A stretch of DNA of 64,000 nucleotides, from positions 310,001 through 374,000 of the forward strand of contig LR990730.1 in assembly GCA_905142475.1 (NCBI GenBank), given 5' to 3'. The DNA is from Xanthomonas hydrangeae. GTDB lineage: Bacteria > Pseudomonadota > Gammaproteobacteria > Xanthomonadales > Xanthomonadaceae. Below, piece by piece: positions 55,977 to 64,000 of the stretch; position 1 is the stretch's first letter; every line of letters starts with the position of its first letter. Under the pieces are notes generated by a model that was given only the letters and a program-made list of their open reading frames with translations, did no database searches and was not told the origin of the DNA. The translations under genes were made by a program, and so were the position numbers.

Positions 55977-57071
55977 ATGACTGAGATGACCCCGTCGCAG
56001 CGCTACGCCGCCGGCGTACAACGCGGCGACTGGCGCGCCGACCCCGCCCAACAGGCGGCCTTGGCAGAGCTGGACCGTATCCACGAGGCCTTAGTGGACA
56101 GCGCGCAGGATGGCTGGCTGGACCGGCTGTCGGCCTTCTGGAAAAAGCCCGAGCCGGTGCGCGGCCTGTACTTCTGGGGTGGCGTGGGGCGCGGCAAGAC
56201 CTTCCTGGTTGACCTTTTTTACGACGGGCTGCCGATCAAGCAGAAATACCGCACGCATTTCCACAGGTTCATGCGCGGCGTGCACGAGCAATTGCGCGAG
56301 CATGCCGGGCAGAGCGACCCGTTGGCCAAGATCGTCCAGCAGTGGCGCGAGAATCTGCGCGTGCTGGTGCTGGACGAATTCTTCGTCACCGACATCGGCG
56401 ATGCGATGTTGCTGGCGCGCTTGCTGGAACGTTTGTTCGCCGAAGGTGTGACCCTGGTGACCACCTCCAATACCGCACCAGAAAACCTCTACGCCAATGG
56501 CTTGCAGCGCGACAGCTTCATGCCGGCGATCGGCTTGCTGCAGAAGTTCTGCGTCGAGCTGTATGCCGAAGGCACCGAGGATTACCGCATGCGCGCATTG
56601 ACGCGTTCGCCGGTGTATCGCGCGCCGCTGGATGCGCAATCCGACGACTGGCTCAGCCAACGCTGGAGCGAATTGAGCGGAAATGCCGAGGCACGTGGCG
56701 GCAATATCGAAATAGAAGCGCGCAAGATTGCGGTGCGCGCACGCGGCAAGAGCATCGCCTGGTTCGACTTTGCTGCGCTGTGCGAAGGCCCGCGCGGCCC
56801 GGGCGACTACATCGAGATCGCGCGCGAATTCACCACGGTGCTGCTGGGTGGCATTCCGCATTTCGACCGCATGAACGAGGACGCCGCGCGCCGTTTCGTC
56901 AATCTGATCGACGAGCTGTACGACCGCCATGTCAATCTGGTCTGCACCGCGCAGGACGCCCCGCCGGCGTTGTACAGCGGCCAGCGCCTGGCCGGCGCCT
57001 TCGAGCGCACCGCCTCGCGTTTGATCGAGATGCAGAGCGCCGATTATCTGGCCACCGCGCATCGGGCATAA
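55977..57071 (+). CDS. zapE: ZapE (AFG1-family) ATPase
   Basis: A 364-residue AAA+ ATPase of the AFG1/LACE1 family. Walker A is GGVGRGKTFLVD, Walker B LVLDEFFVTD, and arginine/sensor motifs follow (LVTTSNTAPENLY). ZapE acts on the Z-ring during late cell division, especially at stress. ATG 55977 follows GCGGAG. It stands between an esterase gene and a DUF1963 gene, the latter starting at the next base. Confidence 0.92.
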   Translation: MTEMTPSQRYAAGVQRGDWRADPAQQAALAELDRIHEALVDSAQDGWLDRLSAFWKKPEPVRGLYFWGGVGRGKTFLVDLFYDGLPIKQKYRTHFHRFMRGVHEQLREHAGQSDPLAKIVQQWRENLRVLVLDEFFVTDIGDAMLLARLLERLFAEGVTLVTTSNTAPENLYANGLQRDSFMPAIGLLQKFCVELYAEGTEDYRMRALTRSPVYRAPLDAQSDDWLSQRWSELSGNAEARGGNIEIEARKIAVRARGKSIAWFDFAALCEGPRGPGDYIEIAREFTTVLLGGIPHFDRMNEDAARRFVNLIDELYDRHVNLVCTAQDAPPALYSGQRLAGAFERTASRLIEMQSADYLATAHRA

Positions 57072-57072
57072 C

Positions 57073-57753
57073 ATGCACACGCGCCCTGGCCCCGGATTCC
57101 ACAGGATCGTTGTCAGCGATTCGGACTGCGGTCTGGGCCAGTTCGGCGGCGGTGCGTGGCTGGACGACGCAGCGCTATGGCCAACGGACCCATCGACTGA
57201 TCAGCCGATGCTGCCCATCGTCATGCTCACCGCGTCGTTTTTGCCGACTCCGTATCTGCCCGACGACATGGCGCTGACGGTCTTTGCATCGATCGAGCGG
57301 TCTGGCGATGGCGACAACCTAGCATCGCTGCGCAGGCTCGCCGTCAATCAGCAAAGCGAATTCGACAAGATTGCGTTGGGGCATGGCAAGGTGCTGCTGC
57401 ATCGACGTGCGGAGCAGGAGGTGTGCCTTGGTGACAGTGCGTGGTTGCTCGGGCGCCATTTCGTTGGTCTGCAGCCCTTCGATGATGACGACATGGATAG
57501 AGAGCTGGGAGACGACGACAACGGCGCAGGGGTGAGCAAACAACTCGGCCGGCCGTGCTGGTTGCAGGACCCAATCCATACGAGTCAACGCTATTACCTG
57601 CTTGCCCAGTTCGTCGAGTCGGAACTGCGCCGGATAGATCCCGGCTATGACGGCATCTTCGGTGATGGCACCGGCTATCTGTTTGCAGACCAGCGCGCCA
57701 AGAAACTGGGCGAGGGCGATGCGGCGGGGCATTTCTTTATCCAGTTCACCTGA
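57073..57753 (+). CDS. DUF1963 (YwqG-like) protein
   Basis: A 226-residue protein. The pattern GQFGGGAWLDDAALWP near the N-terminus and the C-terminal DAAGHFFIQFT match DUF1963. Asp-rich loops occur in the middle (PFDDDDMDRELGDDDNGAG). It has no signal peptide. ATG 57073 is one base after the zapE stop, so the genes are coupled. Function unknown. Confidence 0.8.
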   Translation: MHTRPGPGFHRIVVSDSDCGLGQFGGGAWLDDAALWPTDPSTDQPMLPIVMLTASFLPTPYLPDDMALTVFASIERSGDGDNLASLRRLAVNQQSEFDKIALGHGKVLLHRRAEQEVCLGDSAWLLGRHFVGLQPFDDDDMDRELGDDDNGAGVSKQLGRPCWLQDPIHTSQRYYLLAQFVESELRRIDPGYDGIFGDGTGYLFADQRAKKLGEGDAAGHFFIQFT

Positions 57754-57832
57754 GTCGCTGCGCAGTGCGGTTGCATGTGTGCGTGTTGCAGCTAGTTCCC
57801 TTGGCGAGTTAGCCTCGTTCATAAATATCGCT

Positions 57833-57863
57833 TGCAATTAAATAGTGCACTATGTAAATTGCA
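57833..57863. promoter_or_regulatory. OhrR operator upstream of ohrR
   Basis: Outer arms TGCAATT (57833-57839) and AATTGCA (57857-57863) enclose the perfect palindrome ATAGTGCACTAT (57842-57853). The nested repeat lies directly before the ohrR start at 57867 and is the likely autoregulatory site for OhrR. Confidence 0.72.
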
Positions 57864-57866
57864 GCC

Positions 57867-58328
57867 ATGGACACCGCCACAGCCACCACCGCCCGGACCA
57901 ACGCGCTGCTGCAGCTCGACAACCAGCTGTGCTTTGCGCTGTATTCGGCCAACCTGGCGATGCACAAGCTCTACCGCGGGCTGCTGAGGGCGCTGGACCT
58001 GACCTATCCGCAGTACCTGGTGATGCTGGTGCTGTGGGAGACCGACGGGCGCGGCGTGTCGGAGATCGGCGAGCGCCTGTACCTGGACTCGGCCACGCTG
58101 ACGCCGCTGCTCAAGCGCCTGCAGGCCGCTGGCCTGGTCACCCGCACGCGTGCCGTCAGCGACGAGCGTCAGGTGATCATCGGGCTGACCGACGCCGGCC
58201 GCGCCTTGCGCAGCAAGGCGGGCGCGGTGCCGGAGCAGGTGTTCTGCGCGTCGGCGTGTTCGTTGGACGAACTGCGTCAACTCAAGCAGGAGCTGGAAAA
58301 GCTACGCTCCAGCCTCGGAGCGGCGTGA
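57867..58328 (+). CDS. ohrR: OhrR organic-peroxide-sensing MarR repressor
   Basis: A 153-residue MarR-family repressor. The peroxidatic Cys is at residue 22 ([13 protein letters not shown]) and the resolving Cys in FCASACS near 127-131, as in the two-cysteine X. campestris OhrR. The winged helix covers residues about 55-105 ([20 protein letters not shown]). Oxidation by organic hydroperoxide releases it from DNA and allows ohr expression. The gene precedes ohr by 106 bases. Confidence 0.95.
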   Translation: MDTATATTARTNALLQLDNQLCFALYSANLAMHKLYRGLLRALDLTYPQYLVMLVLWETDGRGVSEIGERLYLDSATLTPLLKRLQAAGLVTRTRAVSDERQVIIGLTDAGRALRSKAGAVPEQVFCASACSLDELRQLKQELEKLRSSLGAA

Positions 58329-58434
58329 GTCGACCCACCCGTGCTTACGTTCTCAATTTACATGTCGCACACGATTCAATCGTCAACGATTCAACTACAT
58401 CCTGCGCCGAGAGCGCTCACTCTGGAGAACCACC

Positions 58435-58863
58435 ATGGCCTCACCTGAAAAGATCCTCTATACCGCCCACGCCACCGCAACCGGCGGCCGTGAAGGCCGT
58501 GCCGTGTCCTCGGACAAGGCGCTGGACGCCAAGCTGTCCACCCCGCGTGAGCTGGGCGGCGCGGGCGGCGACGGCACCAACCCGGAGCAGCTGTTCGCTG
58601 CCGGTTATGCGGCCTGCTTCATCGGCGCGATGAAGGCCGTTGCAGGTCAGGACAAGCTCAAGCTGCCGGGCGAAGTGAGCATCGACAGCAGCGTCGGCAT
58701 CGGCCAGATTCCGGGCGGCTTCGGCATTGCGGTGGAATTGCGCATCGCGGTGCCGGGCATGGACAAGGCCGAACTGCAGGCGCTGGTCGACAAGGCCCAC
58801 CAGGTCTGCCCGTACTCCAACGCCACGCGTGGCAACATCGACGTCACCCTGACCCTGGCCTGA
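58435..58863 (+). CDS. ohr: Ohr organic hydroperoxide reductase
   Basis: A 142-residue thiol peroxidase of the Ohr/OsmC superfamily. The catalytic pair is Cys61 ([12 protein letters not shown]) and Cys125 ([13 protein letters not shown]). It reduces organic and fatty acid hydroperoxides with lipoylated partners. It follows ohrR on the same strand; the 106-base gap carries two CGATTCAA direct repeats that may be part of its own promoter. Confidence 0.96.
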   Translation: MASPEKILYTAHATATGGREGRAVSSDKALDAKLSTPRELGGAGGDGTNPEQLFAAGYAACFIGAMKAVAGQDKLKLPGEVSIDSSVGIGQIPGGFGIAVELRIAVPGMDKAELQALVDKAHQVCPYSNATRGNIDVTLTLA

Positions 58864-59027
58864 TCCACGCCAGTGCTGCCGCGCATATCGCGTAGCAGTG
58901 TCAGAAGCGGCCCGGCGCATGCGCCGGGCCGCGTTCGTTTGGACGTGCTGGCGATGCCCGCAGCCGCGCGGCACACTACGGCGATGACAGTGCTTGTTTC
59001 GCCGGTGCCGACCGGACTCTTCTGCGC

Positions 59028-59729
59028 ATGAGCGCGCCGCGTCCCACCTTGTTGCTGCTGCCGGGCCTGCTCAACGATGCGCAGCTGTGGCACGCGCAGC
59101 GCGTGGCATTGGCCGAGGTTGCCGAGTGTGTGGTCGGCGACATCACCCAGGGCGAGAGCATGCGCGCGCTGGCGACGCAGGTGCTGGCGCAGATGCCGCC
59201 GCGTTTCGCATTGGCCGGTTTCTCGTTGGGCGGCTATGTGGCGCAGGAAATCCTGCGCATCGCGCCCGAGCGTGTGGAGCGCCTGGCCTTGCTGGATACC
59301 TCCGCCCGCGCCGATTCGCCCGAGCGTGTCGCGCAACGGCGCGCGCAGGAAGCGAGCGTGCGTGGCGGAAAGACGTTTCTTGGATTCGGCGAACGGCTGA
59401 TGCGACATTACGTGCATCCATCGCGCTGGCAGGACGCGGCCTTGCTGGAACGCGTGCGCGGCATGACCCAGCGCCTGGGCGTGGAGGTCTTCGTGCGCCA
59501 GAACCGGCTGGAGCGGGAAGATGGTCGCGCGTTGCTGGGCGCCTTCACTGGTCCTGTGCTGGTGCTGTGCGGCCAGGACGATGCGATCACCCCGCCTACG
59601 TTGCACGAGGAAATGGCTGCGCTCGCCGTGCAGGCGCAGTTGGTGCAAGTGCCTGCGTGTGGCCATCTGTCGCCATTGGAGCAGCCGCAGGCGGTATCGG
59701 ATGCGCTGCGGGAATGGCTGCTGGCCTGA
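59028..59729 (+). CDS. Alpha/beta hydrolase
   Basis: A 233-residue hydrolase of the alpha/beta-fold superfamily. The sequence has LLLLPGLLNDAQLW (oxyanion region), the nucleophile elbow GFSLGGY, Asp in CGQDDAITP, and His in ACGHLSPLEQP. No lid domain of a known lipase is seen; it resembles BioH/YcdJ-type carboxylesterases. It has no signal peptide. It follows ohr by about 165 bases and is convergent with the DUF2884 gene. Confidence 0.85.
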   Translation: MSAPRPTLLLLPGLLNDAQLWHAQRVALAEVAECVVGDITQGESMRALATQVLAQMPPRFALAGFSLGGYVAQEILRIAPERVERLALLDTSARADSPERVAQRRAQEASVRGGKTFLGFGERLMRHYVHPSRWQDAALLERVRGMTQRLGVEVFVRQNRLEREDGRALLGAFTGPVLVLCGQDDAITPPTLHEEMAALAVQAQLVQVPACGHLSPLEQPQAVSDALREWLLA

Positions 59730-59738
59730 TACGCGCCC

Positions 59739-60548
59739 TCAGTGCGCAGCCGTCACCACAACGCTGTTGGAAGCCGGCGCATCGTCTTGCTCGTTTTGCT
59801 GATGCGTCTTGAGCTCCAGCATCTGCAAGCGCTTGCCTTGAAAGCGATAGTCCAGTGCCTGTTGCACCGCGTACAACGCTTCTACCTGTGTGCATAAGCT
59901 GTGTGCCTGCGCCTCCAGCGCTTCGCTGCGTGCCTGCATCTGTTGTTCCATCCGCGCGTCCAATTGCTCTCCGCGTCGCTCCAGCTGCGCGGTGCGTCCG
60001 GTCATCACCGTCCACATCACGTTGCGGGTCAGGCCGCCGGCCAACTCTTCTGCGGCCTGTTCGACATTGGCTTCGAAGTGTTCGTCGAACAGCTCCTGCT
60101 CCCAGCGCCCGCGCCCCAGGGTGGTATCGACCTGCGCAAGTGCGGTGACGCGCAGCCGCTCCACCTTGCGCTCCTGGCGCGTGCTGCCGGTGAGCATCTG
60201 CACCACGCCGGCCAGCGCATCGAAGGTGATGTCGACCACCGAGCGGGCGATGTCGGTCACTGCCGGCATCAGCGTGCGGGCGCCGTGCTCGATGTCGCGC
60301 AGGCGTTGCGCGTCTGCAGCGCTGACCGGTTGCGGTTGACGGTCCACGTTGAGCTCGCCACCGTGGAAAAAGATCTCGCGCGGCACGCCCTGTTTGCGGC
60401 GTAGCCAGATGCCGCCGCTATCGGCCAGCACGTCGTAGGACGTACGGACCTCGCACTGCTGCGAAGACACCTGCGGCTTGGCGGTTTCGGCCTGCGCGCT
60501 ACAGGCCGCCAGCAGTAACAGCGACGCGAGAAAGGCGGTGGGGCGCAT
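59739..60548 (-). CDS. DUF2884 exported protein
   Basis: A 269-residue protein with a lipoprotein-like signal (MRPTAFLASLLLLAACSAQA, lipobox LAAC at Cys16). The middle is a DUF2884 region with charged helices, and the C-terminal part is a long helical, Glu/Gln-rich stretch (AQLERRGEQLDARMEQQMQA). It probably sits in the envelope. The start at ATG 60548 begins the signal peptide; the frame opens further upstream. Function unknown. Confidence 0.82.
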   Translation of the reverse strand: MRPTAFLASLLLLAACSAQAETAKPQVSSQQCEVRTSYDVLADSGGIWLRRKQGVPREIFFHGGELNVDRQPQPVSAADAQRLRDIEHGARTLMPAVTDIARSVVDITFDALAGVVQMLTGSTRQERKVERLRVTALAQVDTTLGRGRWEQELFDEHFEANVEQAAEELAGGLTRNVMWTVMTGRTAQLERRGEQLDARMEQQMQARSEALEAQAHSLCTQVEALYAVQQALDYRFQGKRLQMLELKTHQQNEQDDAPASNSVVVTAAH

Positions 60549-60771
60549 GGCGGCGGCCTGGGAATCGGAGGACCCCAGCATCACGCGTGGCGATGCGCAC
60601 CGCCATGGGCAGGAAGTCAGGGTGCCGCACCTCTTATCCGAACAAACGGCAACCGCAAAAGCGTGAAGCGGGTCGAGCGCCTGCACGCTGACATCTTTTT
60701 AGCGGCTGGCTCACTTGACTCTCACGGCGTATGGTGGGAATTATGTTGCACAGCAGCATCGGAGCTCCGCA

Positions 60772-61188
60772 ATGCTCGACTCACGCATCGAAAAGGTTGA
60801 TCTGGCGCTGACCGAGATCGCCCAGAATCCATCGGAAAAGGTGGCGCTGTGGCAATGGGCCTGCCGCGAGATGTTGCACGAGACCCTGATCGGCATGCAC
60901 CAGCTCTCGCATCTGGCCGGCATCGCCCGGCAGGTGGCCAACGACTGGCGCGAACCGGTGGATGTGATCGCTCCGGCAAAGCCCTATCTGGCTGCCTCGG
61001 CGTTGGCCGATCGGCGTCTGCCGCAGGTGCTGGACGGCCTGGGCAGCACCGACGACGACAACGACCGCGCCAACTTGTGGCGGCTGCGCTATGCCAGCCT
61101 GATCGCCGCCACCCTGCAAGGCATGCAGGCATTGGCCGAAAAACACCGCATCGATCGCCAGGCAATGGCGATGGGGCAGTTGAACTAG
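60772..61188 (+). CDS. Conserved hypothetical protein, helical
   Basis: A 138-residue, cytosolic, helical protein (MLDSRIEKVDLALTEIAQNP). I do not recognise a family. It has LWQWACREMLHETLIGMHQL and DDNDRANLWRLRYASLIAAT as characteristic segments. ATG 60772 follows a GGAG site; the frame extends upstream by 19 codons. It is divergent from the DUF2884 gene. Confidence 0.7.
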   Translation: MLDSRIEKVDLALTEIAQNPSEKVALWQWACREMLHETLIGMHQLSHLAGIARQVANDWREPVDVIAPAKPYLAASALADRRLPQVLDGLGSTDDDNDRANLWRLRYASLIAATLQGMQALAEKHRIDRQAMAMGQLN

Positions 61189-61244
61189 GCGTTTATTGCG
61201 GCACTGCGTGGCCGAGTGGTTGCGCAGGTGTTCGAGCCGCCGCT

Positions 61245-61547
61245 TCAGTGCCGAACGGCCGCCTCTTCCATATGCCGCCACGCATGCCGCACGATCCAGC
61301 GCGCCTCATCCCAGGGCACCGACAGCATCGGTTGATAGTGGTAAAAGCCGTCCTGCAACACGCGATAGAGCTGCGCCTCGGTAGCGCGCGGGTAAGCCAG
61401 ATAAATGTCGTAGCCGAGCTTCAGCAGCCGGGCATAGTCGGCGAAATCGTAGCCGCCCAGATGGCCTTCGGCGTGGACATCGCGCCAATAGGCGATCTCA
61501 GCGTCGAGGTTGACGACGCGGCGGGTCAAAACGGATGCGGTGTGCAT
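61245..61547 (-). CDS. Small conserved hypothetical protein
   Basis: A 100-residue protein (start ATG 61547) with many Tyr, His and Trp residues: EIAYWRDVHAEGHLGGYDFA, FYHYQPMLSVPW, ARWIVRHAWRHMEE. I do not recognise the family. It has no signal peptide or membrane segment. The gene is convergent with the helical hypothetical gene and well separated from the aldo/keto reductase upstream. Confidence 0.7.
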   Translation of the reverse strand: MHTASVLTRRVVNLDAEIAYWRDVHAEGHLGGYDFADYARLLKLGYDIYLAYPRATEAQLYRVLQDGFYHYQPMLSVPWDEARWIVRHAWRHMEEAAVRH

Positions 61548-61693
61548 GGGTAGGACTCCGTTGTCGAGACTTACCCCCCTGTGGCTGGCACCGTAGCAGC
61601 GCCTCTCACGTGCAACCAGCACGCGACGACGAGCGGTCGTCGCGGCGGTTATGCCCGCTATCGGGCGATGCCGATACGTGGCAAACCGAGAAC

Positions 61694-62497
61694 TCAATCC
61701 CAGTCGGGTGCAATCGCCTTCGGATTGGCCAGGCGCTGACCGCGGTCGAGTGCGGCAATCTCGCTCATGTCCTGCTCGCTCAGCTGCAACGACTGCGCCT
61801 TGAGATTGCTTGCAAGGTTTTCGCGCTTGGTCGAGGACGGAATCACCGAATACCCCTGCTGCAGTGCCCAGGCCAAGGTCACCTGTGCCGCAGTGGCGTC
61901 GTGGCGCGCGGCAATCGCCTGGATCACCGGATCCTTCAACACCTCGCCGACCGCCAGCGTCATGTACGAGGTGACATGGATGCCTTGCTCGCGCAGGAAC
62001 GCGATCAGCGCGCGGTTCTGCAGGTAGGGATGCACTTCGATCTGGTTGGTGGCGATGGCATCGGCGCCCAGAATCTCGATAGCCTGTTTGATCAGTGCGA
62101 TGGTGAAGTTGGATACACCGATTGCGCGGGTCAGGCCCTGCTGCCTGGCCTGCGCCAGCGCTTCCAGATATTCGCGCATAGGCACCTGATCTTTCGGCGA
62201 GGGCCAGTGAATCAGGGTGAGATCGACATGCTCGGTGCCGAGCTTGCGCAGGCTTTCCTGCAGGCTCGGCAGCAAGGCATCGCGGCCGAACTTGTCGACC
62301 CAGATCTTGGTGGTCAGATACAGCTGATCGCGCGGCACGTTGGAGGCGGCAATGGCCTGGCCGACCTGCTCTTCGTTGTCGTAGATCTGTGCGGTATCGA
62401 CGGCGCGGTAGCCCAACTCCAGCGCGTTGCGCACCGAGTCGATGACGATCTGGTCCTTGAGACGAAAGGTGCCCAGGCCGAATGCGGGGACTGTCAT
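61694..62497 (-). CDS. Aldo/keto reductase (DkgB-like)
   Basis: A 267-residue aldo/keto reductase. Family signatures are [20 protein letters not shown] (Asp and Tyr of the catalytic tetrad), [12 protein letters not shown], and the C-terminal [19 protein letters not shown]-binding segment. The short length and missing first strand match DkgB, 2,5-diketo-D-gluconate reductase B, which acts on methylglyoxal and keto acids. It lies 75 bases after the oxidoreductase gene on the same strand. Confidence 0.87.
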   Translation of the reverse strand: MTVPAFGLGTFRLKDQIVIDSVRNALELGYRAVDTAQIYDNEEQVGQAIAASNVPRDQLYLTTKIWVDKFGRDALLPSLQESLRKLGTEHVDLTLIHWPSPKDQVPMREYLEALAQARQQGLTRAIGVSNFTIALIKQAIEILGADAIATNQIEVHPYLQNRALIAFLREQGIHVTSYMTLAVGEVLKDPVIQAIAARHDATAAQVTLAWALQQGYSVIPSSTKRENLASNLKAQSLQLSEQDMSEIAALDRGQRLANPKAIAPDWD

Positions 62498-62572
62498 GGT
62501 GTTCCTTTTGGTAGCGGGATTTGGGAATGGGGATTTGTAAGAAGCGAAGTGTTTGGGGCGCTGTGAGTTGAG

Positions 62573-63601
62573 CTAGTCGAGCGCGACGACGGCCTTGCCG
62601 AAGTTTTCGCCACGCAGCAGGCTGATCAGGCCTTGCGGTGCGCTGTCCAGGCCGTGCAGCATGTGTTCGCGATACTGAATCTGGTCTTCGCGCAGCCACT
62701 GGCCCATTTCGCGCAGGAAGGCGGGCATCAGGCGAATGAAATCGTGCTGGATGAAGCCGCGCACGGTCAGTCGTTTGCGCAGCACCTGACCCATGAACTC
62801 CGGCAGACGGTCCGGCCCCGGCAGCGCCTGGCCACGGCTGTTGTAGGTGGCGATCACGCCGCACACCGGGATGCGTGCGAACGCATTCAACTGCGGCAAC
62901 ACCGCGTCGAACACCTTGCCGCCGACGTTTTCGAAATAGATGTCGATGCCGTCCGGCGTGGCGGTGCGCAACTGCTCGGCAAAGTCGTCGGCGCGGTGGT
63001 CCAGTGCCACATCCACGCGCAGCGTCTCGCGCAGGTAACGCACCTTTTCTTCGCCGCCGGCAATGGCCACCACGCGCAAGCCTTGCAGGCGTGCCAGCTG
63101 CGCCACGGTGGCGCCGACCGGGCCGCTGGCGGCCGCAACCACCAATGTCTCGCCCGCCTGCGGCCTGCCGATTTCATGCAGGCCGGCGTAGGCGGTGAAG
63201 CCGGGCATGCCGTACACGCCGAGCGCGGTGCTCAGCGGCAAGGCATCGTCCTTGGGCAGCTTGCGTAATGGCGCGTCAGGGGTGAACAGGCTATGCGTCT
63301 GCCAGCCGCCGGGAAGCACCAGCAGATCGCCGGGTTGATAGTCGGGATGATGCGATTCGAGCACTTCGCCCACGGTGCCGCCTTCCATCACCGCGTCGAT
63401 CTCCACCGGTGCGGCGTAGGACGGGCCTTCGTTCATGCGTCCACGCATGTACGGATCCAGCGAGAGAAAGCGATTGCGCACCAGAATCTGTTCGTGCCCG
63501 GTGGGCGGCAAGGCGAGCTCTTCCAGGCGGAAGTTGTCGGCGCTTGGCTCGCCGTGCGGGCGTGAGGCCAGCACGATGCGGCGGTTGGTGATCGATGTCA
63601 T
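62573..63601 (-). CDS. NADP-dependent oxidoreductase (CurA/YncB-like MDR)
   Basis: A 342-residue medium-chain dehydrogenase/reductase of the leukotriene B4 dehydrogenase/YncB type, without zinc ligands. It contains FLSLDPYMRGRMNE, the VVAAASGPVGATVAQLARLQ Rossmann motif and DIYFENVGGKVFD. Such enzymes reduce enones or quinones with NADPH. ATG 63601 begins the family N-terminus (MTSITNRRIVLASRPHG). It is flanked by aldo/keto reductase genes on the same strand, a small reductive detoxification group. Confidence 0.9.
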   Translation of the reverse strand: MTSITNRRIVLASRPHGEPSADNFRLEELALPPTGHEQILVRNRFLSLDPYMRGRMNEGPSYAAPVEIDAVMEGGTVGEVLESHHPDYQPGDLLVLPGGWQTHSLFTPDAPLRKLPKDDALPLSTALGVYGMPGFTAYAGLHEIGRPQAGETLVVAAASGPVGATVAQLARLQGLRVVAIAGGEEKVRYLRETLRVDVALDHRADDFAEQLRTATPDGIDIYFENVGGKVFDAVLPQLNAFARIPVCGVIATYNSRGQALPGPDRLPEFMGQVLRKRLTVRGFIQHDFIRLMPAFLREMGQWLREDQIQYREHMLHGLDSAPQGLISLLRGENFGKAVVALD

Positions 63602-63713
63602 GCGGAATTCCTCGCGGAAAGGACCACGCGTGCGCGGCCGAGGGAGCACAGCCGCATAGCGGCTGCGCGAGGGAGTGCGTGCGATGGGTTACATGCGCTG
63701 CAGAGGCGAGGCG

Positions 63714-64000
63714 TCAAGCGGCTTCGGAAGGATCCGGCGCGCTTGCGCTATCCAGCTGCGCAATCTGATCGGCGCTCAGCGACACGCGCGCTGCCGCCAG
63801 TACGTCGTGCAGCTGGGTCACGCTGGTGGCACTGACGATCGGCGCGCTCAGGCCCGGTCGCGCGATCAACCAGGCCAATGCGATCTGCGCGGGCGTGGCG
63901 GTGTGGGTGGCGGCCAGATCGTCCAGCGCCTGCAGGATGCGCAAGCCACGCGGATTGACGTACTGCTTGACCACCGACGCACCGCGCGCGCTGCTCTTGC
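63714..64000 (-). CDS. Aldo/keto reductase, C-terminal part
   Basis: The frame is open from base 64000 down to TGA 63714-63716 and gives the last 95 residues of an aldo/keto reductase: KQYVNPRGLRILQALDDLAA, then IALAWLIARPGLSAPIVSAT and LSADQIAQLDSAS. This matches the NADPH-binding end of YajO/YhdN-like enzymes. The catalytic Tyr and start are beyond the window. It is 112 bases upstream of the MDR gene, on the same strand. Confidence 0.85.
   Translation of the reverse strand, partial: KSSARGASVVKQYVNPRGLRILQALDDLAATHTATPAQIALAWLIARPGLSAPIVSATSVTQLHDVLAAARVSLSADQIAQLDSASAPDPSEAA

Overview
The window is chromosomal DNA of a Xanthomonas species. It is GC-rich and carries an olefin (ole) locus, two HrpX-regulated effector genes, an ohrR-ohr pair with Cys22/Cys127 OhrR, and a cNMP-GGDEF protein next to a class III cyclase. 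The gene order from the probable xopN through the cyclase pair to the probable xopR fits, from memory, the arrangement known in X. campestris pv. campestris. No tRNA, rRNA, complete insertion sequence or CRISPR array was seen.

Layout. 1-7870: 3' part of oleB, then oleC and oleD (head-to-head hydrocarbon synthesis), interleaved with a YkgJ-type gene, a membrane-anchored winged-helix/TPR regulator and a secreted beta-lactamase-like hydrolase; 4694-5030 holds two copies of a nested inverted-repeat element. 7990-18540: housekeeping genes (ddl with a truncated GNAT remnant, ubiJ-ubiB, a TruC-like pseudouridine synthase, arfB, acyltransferase, asparaginase, M3 peptidase) and one AT-richer DUF6881 gene. 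18660-20823: a 719-residue type III effector, probably XopN. 21270-25650: MBL hydrolase/TetR pair, antiporter and a LysR regulator. 25770-28874: aceB-aceA (glyoxylate shunt).

29130-34441 is the most interesting block. A cNMP-binding diguanylate cyclase gene and a class III nucleotide cyclase gene are 3 bp apart (orthologues of the X. campestris cGMP pathway pair, as I recall them). The cyclase gene converges on, and overlaps by 61 bp, a 112-residue NHLP-like RiPP precursor gene, which is divergent from a SagB-like dehydrogenase gene. This links a cryptic ribosomal peptide pathway to cGMP and c-di-GMP signalling.

34594-47425: S9 peptidase lipoprotein with a frameshift in its signal region, leucine/isovalerate degradation operon (ivd-mccB-mccA) with a divergent TetR gene, an Xre/RES toxin-antitoxin module, an iron-uptake-type PepSY operon and a cytochrome c. 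47565-51167: secreted nuclease, then a divergent MerC-like/CobW-like pair sharing a strong Zur-like box. 51337-54176: tandem paralogous effectors (xopR family), each behind a perfect PIP box with a correctly spaced -10. 54291-64000: transporter, hydrolases, zapE, ohrR-ohr, DUF2884, small conserved proteins, and three reductases, the last cut by the window end.
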